The notes under the pieces were generated by a model. It saw nothing but the letters and a program-made list of their open reading frames with translations, was not told the DNA's origin and did not search any database. 38,100 nucleotides of DNA, taken from the NCBI GenBank assembly GCA_900549895.1, contig URQG01000002.1:1-38100 (forward strand). Reading direction: 5' to 3'. The translations under genes and the position numbers were made by a program. The DNA is from an uncultured Lachnobacterium sp. GTDB lineage: Bacteria > Bacillota > Clostridia > Lachnospirales > Lachnospiraceae. Of the stretch, positions 15,450 to 21,167 are shown in pieces. The stretch's first letter is position 1. The number at the start of each line of letters is the position of its first letter.

Positions 15450-16202
15450 TTATAGTGAGGCAAGAACCTGCAGTGCTTTCGGGCCTGTGATCCGCTTTCC
15501 ATGTTCCGCAAAATACGCTTCTGTTGCAGCGTTATAATTTCGCTGGCTCGCATATTCGCAGATAATATTGCAAACTTTGTTAAACTGTTCCGGTGTATGA
15601 TCGTCTTTGTGGATGATCAGGAAAAAGCGATTCTTCTGTACATTCTTGTACAGATCGTTCCGGCCGTTATAATATCCGTCCAAAACGTGCGCAAGTCGCT
15701 CCACCTGCTCCATATTTTCAAACTCAAACATCTTTGCCAGATCAACCGGTACTTCCGGTACGACCGGCGCTTCTGTTTCCTGACTGACTTCTTTTGTCTT
15801 CTCGGCTTCCTGACTCTCACGGAGCTTATTAAATAGTCCGATAATGTCATCCGCACCCTTTATCTGTGGAATGTTCTGTGCATTGCCGGCATCCTGGAAT
15901 AATTCTTCCTCATCCGCATCGGAAAACTGGGAGAATCGTGTATCCAGTTCATCCGGATACTCCACCTTGGTAATCAGAAGAATCAGTGACTCGGAAGACA
16001 ATGGGATTGCCTCCACCATCAGCGGTATATCATTAGCCTCAAACCCAAATTCGTAATTGGCCTGTTGTATCATATCATGGAAAAGTCCTTTGGCTTTCTC
16101 GGATCCATACGCAAGCTCGCGTAAATTGATCTGTCGCTCCGCCAAATCCTGCTTTGTCAATGTGCAGCGGATCTGATTTTCGTTTACTTTTTCAATTTTC
16201 AT
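15450..16202 (-). CDS. mecA: MecA-family ClpC adaptor
   Basis: The 250-residue protein matches MecA. The N-terminal domain MKIEKVNENQIRCTLTKQDL recognises targets. A middle acidic/charged linker (about 90-140) follows. The C-terminal domain (EFENMEQVERLAHVLDGYYN onward) binds ClpC. MecA delivers substrates to ClpCP and regulates competence in Bacillus; in clostridia the targets are mostly unknown. The frame opens at 16289, but ATG 16202 follows AAGGATGTGAT and gives the normal MecA N-terminus. A good SigA promoter lies upstream. It is divergent from the kinase gene and monocistronic. Confidence 0.9.
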   Translation of the reverse strand: MKIEKVNENQIRCTLTKQDLAERQINLRELAYGSEKAKGLFHDMIQQANYEFGFEANDIPLMVEAIPLSSESLILLITKVEYPDELDTRFSQFSDADEEELFQDAGNAQNIPQIKGADDIIGLFNKLRESQEAEKTKEVSQETEAPVVPEVPVDLAKMFEFENMEQVERLAHVLDGYYNGRNDLYKNVQKNRFFLIIHKDDHTPEQFNKVCNIICEYASQRNYNAATEAYFAEHGKRITGPKALQVLASL

Positions 16203-16248
16203 TACAATCACATCCTTACCTTGAAAATCTCTTGTAAATCGTACACTT

Positions 16249-16277
16249 ATTATAATCAAACACCCTCCCCTTGTAAA
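16249..16277 (-). promoter_or_regulatory. SigA-type promoter of mecA
   Basis: On the minus strand TTTACA (16272-16277), a 17-bp spacer and TATAAT (16249-16254) lie about 47 bp before the mecA ATG. Both hexamers are strong. Confidence 0.8.
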
Positions 16278-16330
16278 GTTCGGTCTCATTAAAAATTTAT
16301 AAACTTCGCCATACTCTTTGAAAAAAATGC

Positions 16331-16359
16331 TTGCATTTCAAAAAATTGTATGTTATATG
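16331..16359 (+). promoter_or_regulatory. Candidate promoter of the kinase gene
   Basis: TTGCAT (16331-16336), a 17-bp spacer and TATATG (16354-16359) with an upstream TG (extended -10) lie 37 bp before ATG 16397. The pair argues against the TTG at 16331 being the translation start. Strength is moderate. Confidence 0.5.
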
Positions 16360-16396
16360 TTTATGCATGAGATGCGTCTCCAACCCCAAGGAGCGT

Positions 16397-17758
16397 ATGA
16401 AAGACAATAATAATTTCATTTTGTCCGGCAAATATGAAATTTTGAAACCACTCGGTTGCGGCAGCAACGGAACGGTATATCTTGCCAGACATCAATCTTT
16501 AGGGATTGATCGTGCAATTAAGTTTTTCCCCAAAAACGCTGCACAATCACCCTTCGCAATATCTGAAGCACAGGTTTTAAAGACAGTTCAGCATCCTGGC
16601 ATTCCCACAATTTATGATTTTGAAGAAGATGAATCATTTTATTATCTTGTGGAAGAATATATACAGGGTGACTCTTTAGAACAGTTTCTGCTTCATCAAC
16701 CGTCAATTTCCAGAGTATTATTTTATCAATTTTGTGAACAGCTATGCGATATTTTTTCGTATCTTCACACGCTATGTCCCAGTCCGATCCTATACCAGGA
16801 TCTAAAACCTGAGCATATTATAGTATGCGGATTACAGATTAAATTAATCGATTTTAGCGTAGCATCATTTATTACCAACTCTGGAAACGACTTCAAACAT
16901 TTCGGGAATGCGGATTTTTCCGCACCGGAGCTGACGCGTGCCGCAGCGCCTACTCTCGCCTCCGATATCTACAGTATCGGTTGCATGATCAATTATCTGC
17001 TGCCACACACAGACGCATTTCTGGCCCGAAATATCCTACCGATTATCCAAAAAACCCAATATGCAGAACCGAACGACCGATATCAAACGGTTCAACAATT
17101 ATGTACTGCCTTAGCGGATACAAATGATAATACGGTGGAGACGCATCTCAGACAAACTGTTGCGGTCATTGGCAGCCATCATGGCTGCGGATGTACCCAT
17201 GTGGCAATATCCCTTGTTTCCACACTACGTTTTACCGGTCATTCAGCGATTTACCGCGAGCAGAATCGGACCAATCACTTGCGGAGCGCAGTACAACAGA
17301 TAAAACGGGTCTGGGAAAAAGACGGATATTACTCTTATCAATGTTTTCAAGGCTATCCCAAATACGATGAAGGCATTACTTTTCCTGCGCCGGACAGCCA
17401 ATTTGTCGTAGAGGACTACGGATGTGAATTTTCCTCCGCAGACCTCTCTGCCGCGGATTATATCTTATATGTCTGCGACGGAGGTTTATGGCACAGGGCA
17501 AATGCAACGATCAAGGATCCACTCTTACAGCAATTTGGGCATCGTCTGAAAATGATTGCCAATCTATGTGATCGCAACGCAGCACTGTTCTACGCCAGAA
17601 AATTCTCCATGCCGGTTTATTCCTATCCGTATGATACGGACCCATTTCGAATCGATCGGCAAAAACAGGATTTTGTCAACTGGCTATCCTTTCAGAAAGG
17701 ACGGAAATCCCTATTTTTAAATTTAAAAAACCGTATTTCCCGGCACCTTCGACGATAG
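16397..17758 (+). CDS. Hanks-type Ser/Thr kinase fused to a degenerate P-loop domain
   Basis: The 453-residue product starts at ATG 16397 (AAGGAG just upstream). Residues 12-245 are a kinase domain: glycine loop LGCGSNGTVYLAR, K42 in RAIKFF, catalytic loop YQDLKPEHII (HRD changed to YQD, D135 kept), IDFS for DFG (D152), SAPELT for APE, and SDIYSIGCMINYL. From about 254 a second domain begins TVAVIGSHHGCGCTHVAISL. It has a MinD/ParA-like layout, but cysteine replaces the Walker A lysine. There is no transmembrane or PASTA region. The stop comes 27 nt after an A AAA AAC heptamer, and the -1 frame continues into a second copy of the same domain. An FHA gene in the nearby Tad operon is a candidate target (inference). 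Confidence 0.85.
   Translation: MKDNNNFILSGKYEILKPLGCGSNGTVYLARHQSLGIDRAIKFFPKNAAQSPFAISEAQVLKTVQHPGIPTIYDFEEDESFYYLVEEYIQGDSLEQFLLHQPSISRVLFYQFCEQLCDIFSYLHTLCPSPILYQDLKPEHIIVCGLQIKLIDFSVASFITNSGNDFKHFGNADFSAPELTRAAAPTLASDIYSIGCMINYLLPHTDAFLARNILPIIQKTQYAEPNDRYQTVQQLCTALADTNDNTVETHLRQTVAVIGSHHGCGCTHVAISLVSTLRFTGHSAIYREQNRTNHLRSAVQQIKRVWEKDGYYSYQCFQGYPKYDEGITFPAPDSQFVVEDYGCEFSSADLSAADYILYVCDGGLWHRANATIKDPLLQQFGHRLKMIANLCDRNAALFYARKFSMPVYSYPYDTDPFRIDRQKQDFVNWLSFQKGRKSLFLNLKNRISRHLRR
17725..17731 (+). other. A AAA AAC slippery heptamer (possible -1 frameshift site)
   Basis: The heptamer is in the kinase reading frame (TTA AAA AAC), exactly as required for -1 slippage. The zero-frame stop follows 27 nt later. 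A small hairpin, CACCT/AGGTG with an 8-nt loop (17744-17761), lies 12 nt downstream, a little far. AAAGGA at 17696-17701 lies 23 nt upstream, also further than in dnaX. Function is not proven. Confidence 0.45.
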
Positions 17759-18309
17759 GTGTATGTGGAGTTACTTCCAACGTCGGGACGACGCATCTGT
17801 GTATCGCTTTGTCAAATTATTTACATAGCCGCTACTTTGCACGGACAAGATATCTGGAGGTAAATGCAACACATGAGATTGCACTTCTGAATTCAAATCC
17901 AAAGTCCCAATCCTGTTTTCGAAAACAGGGTGTCCATTACTATCCGGAGCTCACGGTCCGTGCCATGGCAGATGTGTTATGCAGACCTTGTACCTATTCG
18001 GTTCTGGACTTTGGTGTTCTTACACCTAACACATACCGGGAATTTCTCGCATGCGACCTTCGCATTGTCGTCTGTCATGCGTCGGTTTGGAAGACAAGCG
18101 CTATGGACCGTTTCGTTCACCAACTATCCAAATATAATATAAAGAAAAAAACGGTGAAAATAACTTGTTATAGCGGAGGAATAAAAGACCTTGAACGACT
18201 CGGTCACAAGTACGATCTTCCGGTTTTTCCGGCCCCTTTCCTGAAAGATCCGTTTCACATTAACAGCGAATTCTTTTATTTTTTTGAACAACTGATGAAA
18301 GGAGAATAG
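17731..18309 (+). CDS. Second P-loop-like domain, probably translated by -1 frameshift from the kinase
   Basis: The -1 frame gives about 192 residues: PYFPAPSTIGVCGVTSNVGT followed by THLCIALSNYL, then RTRYLEVNA, YSVLDFGVLTPNTYREF and a C-terminus DPFHINSEFFYFFEQL. It parallels the kinase's C-terminal domain (VAVIGSHHGCGCTHVAISL ... DPFRIDRQKQDFVNWL), so the two look like tandem copies. The Walker A lysine is again missing. No ATG, GTG or TTG occurs between 17641 and the P-loop in this frame. The first TTG (17809) would remove the P-loop. A frameshift product of about 637 residues, a non-standard start or a one-base assembly error are the alternatives. The start given is the first codon after a slip. 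Confidence 0.6.
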   Translation, partial: PYFPAPSTIGVCGVTSNVGTTHLCIALSNYLHSRYFARTRYLEVNATHEIALLNSNPKSQSCFRKQGVHYYPELTVRAMADVLCRPCTYSVLDFGVLTPNTYREFLACDLRIVVCHASVWKTSAMDRFVHQLSKYNIKKKTVKITCYSGGIKDLERLGHKYDLPVFPAPFLKDPFHINSEFFYFFEQLMKGE

Positions 18310-18513
18310 TTATCACATTATTAAGCAGTAACGAACAGCTTCTTATTGAATTTAAGCCGGGTATGTATCAGGGACTCGTCATCGTGTTACCGAACATGCC
18401 ACATAATTAAAATTTTGATTGGTCCATAAAATAATTTATAACTGTTGGTCTGATAGAAGGAAGTCTCAATGCACCCTTTTTATCAGTGTCATCTGCAAGA
18501 AAAAAAGATACGG
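18310..18513 (+). other. Gene-free stretch with a startless 34-codon open frame
   Basis: No convincing gene is visible between the NTPase stop and the terminator. A frame from 18306 to 18410 follows AAAGGAGAATAGTT. It encodes TLLSSNEQLLIEFKPG and then a short hydrophobic run, but it has no standard start codon near the ribosome site (first ATG at 18363). It may be a remnant of a third downstream gene or chance. The rest (18411-18513) is AT-rich with nothing recognisable. Confidence 0.35.
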
Positions 18514-18556
18514 AAGGACCGGAAACAGGCTCGTCTCCGGTCCTTTGAATTTTTCT
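18514..18556 (+). terminator. Intrinsic terminator after the kinase/NTPase unit
   Basis: A 10-bp GC-rich stem (AAGGACCGGA 18514-18523 with TCCGGTCCTT 18536-18545) is followed by TGAATTTTTCTT. An A-run upstream could also give weak minus-strand function. Confidence 0.8.
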
Positions 18557-18575
18557 TAATTTTCCTTCATATTAT

Positions 18576-18604
18576 TTGAATCTGTATAAGCACAATGCTA
18601 TAAT
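18576..18604 (+). promoter_or_regulatory. SigA-type promoter of the GH18 gene
   Basis: TTGAAT (18576-18581), a 17-bp spacer and TATAAT (18599-18604) lie 39 bp before the ATG at 18644. They directly follow the terminator of the previous unit. Confidence 0.75.
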
Positions 18605-18643
18605 CGGAATGAAGATTGACATTAAACAAAGGAAGGTCTACGC

Positions 18644-20374
18644 ATGAAAAAGAAAGCTTTACCGATTTTAGTTGTTTGCGGTCTGATTGTAGTTATTGTT
18701 GCAATCATGGGAATCACTTCTCTTATTCGCAAATATACACCAAGCAAAGAGCGCCAGGATCTAAATACTTATTATAATATAAGTTCCGATGATCAGGTCG
18801 CAATCGTACTGAATAACGAACTCATTGAATCTCAGGGTAAACTGATCGATGGACATGTTTACCTGGATTATAATTTTATACATGATACTTTGAATTCCCG
18901 TTTCTATTGGGATCACAATGAAAATATTCTTCTGTATGCTACCTCGCAGGATTTGATCTCTGCGGAAGCTGATAGTACAAAGTATCTGATCACTAAATCA
19001 TCCGTTGATTACGGTCGTCCGATCGTAAAAGCAAGTTCAGATTCCGCTTATGTGGACCTGGAGTTTGTAAAACAGTATTCAGACTTTTCATATGAATATA
19101 TGGAATCCCCAAATCGTCTTATTATCACAAACGAATGGGGAAAATACAATGTTGCCACTGCCAAACGCAAGACTTATGTTCGTGTAAAAGGAGGCATCAA
19201 AAGCCCGATACTGAAAGATCTTTCCGAAAAAGATGAAGTTACCGTTATCGAAAAAGGCGATAACTGGACCAAAGTTCTGACTGCAGACGGCATCATCGGA
19301 TATGTACAGGGAAAGAAGCTTTCCGACACAACGGAAAAGACACGAACAAGCGATTACACGCCGGAAACCTTTGCACATATTAAAAAAGATTTTAAGATCT
19401 GCATGGCCTGGCATCAGGTAACGAACAGCTCCGCTAACTCCAGTATCTCTTCTGTATTGGCAAGCACCAAGGGCGTAAATGTTATCTCCCCAACCTGGTT
19501 TTATCTCAATGACAACGATGGCAATCTGGCTAATCTGGCAAGTATTGATTACGTAAATTACTGCCACTCACAGGGTGTGGAAGTATGGGCCTTAGTCAGC
19601 AACCTTGAGAATAAAGATGCGGACTCCACGACAGTTCTGACACACACAAGCAAACGCCAGAATCTGGTTAATCAGATCGTATCTATGGCGATCCAATACA
19701 ATCTGGATGGAATCAATCTCGACTTCGAATCACTTAGTCGTGAAAATGTCGGCGATGCATACATTGAGTTTGTCCGTGAACTTTCTATCAAGTGTGCAAA
19801 CAATGGAATTGTTTTATCCATTGATAACTATGTTCCAAGCAGTTATACCTCTTTCTATAATCGTGCGGAACAGGCAAATTTTGCAGACTATGTTGTGATC
19901 ATGGGATATGATGAGCACTATGCCGGATCAAAGGAAGAAGGTTCCGTAGCATCCCTTAGCTGGGTAAAACAGGGAGTTGCAGACACACTTGCAGAAGTTC
20001 CTGCGGATCAAGTCATTCTCGGAATGCCATTTTACACCAGAGTCTGGGCACTCACACCACAGGAAGGCACTGACAATGCCGATGAGAGTGCAGACACCGA
20101 TTATGAAGTAAGTTCTCAGATCTACGGAATGAGTACAGCGGAAACATTACTTGCCAGCAATAATGCAACGAAGACCTGGAAAGAAGATTGCGGTCAGAAT
20201 TACGCCGAATTTACAAGTGGCAATGTGATCTACAAAGTATGGTTAGAAGATGCCTCTTCGGCGGAACAACGATTAAAGCTTGTCGATGAAAACAAGCTTG
20301 CCGGTGCTTCGTTCTGGAAACTCGGATTTGAGACAAGCAGCATTTGGGATACAATTATCAAGTATATTAACTAA
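18644..20374 (+). CDS. Membrane-anchored GH18 glycosidase with SH3 domain
   Basis: The 576-residue protein has an N-terminal membrane anchor (residues 5-27). Next is a region like copper-amine-oxidase N-type cell-wall modules (about 50-165, with VAIVLNNELI and VYLDYNFI). A bacterial SH3 domain follows (about 172-226, YVRVKGGIKSPIL to GIIGYVQGKKL). The C-terminal domain is GH18-like (about 245-576). Its catalytic motif DGINLDFES (355-363) places the acid at E362; the family DxxDxDxE is DGINLDFE here. Such proteins resemble YaaH/CotE-type spore or wall glucosaminidases. The substrate is probably peptidoglycan. A terminator follows, then a CwlD-like amidase, giving a wall-remodelling pair. Confidence 0.85.
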   Translation: MKKKALPILVVCGLIVVIVAIMGITSLIRKYTPSKERQDLNTYYNISSDDQVAIVLNNELIESQGKLIDGHVYLDYNFIHDTLNSRFYWDHNENILLYATSQDLISAEADSTKYLITKSSVDYGRPIVKASSDSAYVDLEFVKQYSDFSYEYMESPNRLIITNEWGKYNVATAKRKTYVRVKGGIKSPILKDLSEKDEVTVIEKGDNWTKVLTADGIIGYVQGKKLSDTTEKTRTSDYTPETFAHIKKDFKICMAWHQVTNSSANSSISSVLASTKGVNVISPTWFYLNDNDGNLANLASIDYVNYCHSQGVEVWALVSNLENKDADSTTVLTHTSKRQNLVNQIVSMAIQYNLDGINLDFESLSRENVGDAYIEFVRELSIKCANNGIVLSIDNYVPSSYTSFYNRAEQANFADYVVIMGYDEHYAGSKEEGSVASLSWVKQGVADTLAEVPADQVILGMPFYTRVWALTPQEGTDNADESADTDYEVSSQIYGMSTAETLLASNNATKTWKEDCGQNYAEFTSGNVIYKVWLEDASSAEQRLKLVDENKLAGASFWKLGFETSSIWDTIIKYIN

Positions 20375-20404
20375 TGTTTTTGCATAAATTGAATTAACGA
20401 TTAC

Positions 20405-20436
20405 AAAAGCCTTTTGCCAACGCAAAAGGCTTTTTG
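20405..20436 (+). terminator. Terminator between GH18 and amidase genes
   Basis: A 13-bp perfect stem (AAAAGCCTTTTGC with GCAAAAGGCTTTT, 4-nt loop CAAC) ends in a T-run. It is only about 25 bp before the amidase ATG and leaves almost no room for an amidase promoter, so the amidase may depend on read-through or on a promoter overlapping the hairpin. Confidence 0.85.
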
Positions 20437-20459
20437 TTACGATTCGATCCGAGGTATCT

Positions 20460-21167
20460 ATGCAAAAAAAATTTGAAATTCTCATGATCTGTTGTCTTTT
20501 TGCCAGCGCCTTCTTTCTTGCCCGGGCCGGCGCCGCCTTCGTCTCTGCCAAAACTACCGAAAAAACACGTAACTGCATCGTATTGGATGCCGGACACGGT
20601 GGAAGCGATCCCGGAAAGGTCGGCTGCAATGATATACTTGAAAAAGATATCAACCTCTCGATCGTTTATAAATTAAAGACATTGTTTGAAAACAAAGGAT
20701 TCAAAGTGGTTCTGACAAGAACGGATGATAAACCGCTTGCCGATGACAATGCGAAAAACATGAAAATTGAAGACATGAGAAACCGCGTGGCTTTAATTAC
20801 CGAAACAAAGCCTATCATGACGATCAGTATTCACCAAAACAGTTTTCCGGATGCCTCTATCTCCGGTCCTCAGGTGTTCTTTTATGATCAGTCCCCCGAA
20901 GGCAAAGTGATTGCGGCAACATTACAAAATACCTTAAATACCATCATGGATCCACCGAAGCCTCGCATGTCTAAGTCGAATGACGATTATTACATATTAA
21001 AGAAAACACCCACACCTACGGTTATCGTAGAGTGTGGGTTCCTAAGCAATGAAAAAGAGGCTTCCGATCTCACAACCGATTCTTATCAGGAAAAACTAGC
21101 CCGTGCAATCTACCTGGGCACATGCGAATATCTGACTAGTTTGTCAGCTCCTGAATCGACCGAATAA
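20460..21167 (+). CDS. CwlD-like N-acetylmuramoyl-L-alanine amidase
   Basis: The 235-residue protein has a signal or anchor helix (residues 5-30) followed by an Amidase_3 domain. Zinc and catalytic motifs are VLDAGHGGSDPG (H46), LEKDINL (E61), SIHQNSF (second His ligand) and VIVECGFLSN (catalytic Glu). The family removes stem peptides from MurNAc. CwlD-type enzymes of this size make muramic lactam in the spore cortex, so a sporulation role is plausible but not shown. GAGGTATCT precedes the ATG. The last 32 bp overlap the convergent 1008-residue gene, and the codons for VIVECGF form a strong hairpin that may terminate that gene. Confidence 0.9.
   Translation: MQKKFEILMICCLFASAFFLARAGAAFVSAKTTEKTRNCIVLDAGHGGSDPGKVGCNDILEKDINLSIVYKLKTLFENKGFKVVLTRTDDKPLADDNAKNMKIEDMRNRVALITETKPIMTISIHQNSFPDASISGPQVFFYDQSPEGKVIAATLQNTLNTIMDPPKPRMSKSNDDYYILKKTPTPTVIVECGFLSNEKEASDLTTDSYQEKLARAIYLGTCEYLTSLSAPESTE
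21001..21039 (-). terminator. Terminator of the FliK-like gene, embedded in the amidase gene
   Basis: A 13-bp stem with a single bulged base (ACCCACAC + CTACG at 21008-21020 with CGTAG + GTGTGGGT at 21026-21039) has a 5-nt loop. On the minus strand it is followed by GTTTTCTTTAAT. It lies about 100 nt past the stop codon of the minus-strand gene and inside codons for the amidase catalytic motif. Confidence 0.65.

Noticed and set aside
16331..16396. N-terminal extension of the kinase to TTG 16331
   Set aside because: TTG overlaps a candidate -35 element, the extra residues are not kinase-like, and ATG 16397 has AAGGAG upstream.
18470..18580. 36-codon ORF starting with ATG near 18470 after GGAAG
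   Set aside because: It reads straight through a strong terminator hairpin and the next promoter. The product is basic with no similarity I recognise.
18320..19435. Repeated GTAACGAACAGCT at about 18328 and 19420
   Set aside because: It is a 13-base match with no flanking similarity, one copy inside the GH18 gene. It is most likely chance.
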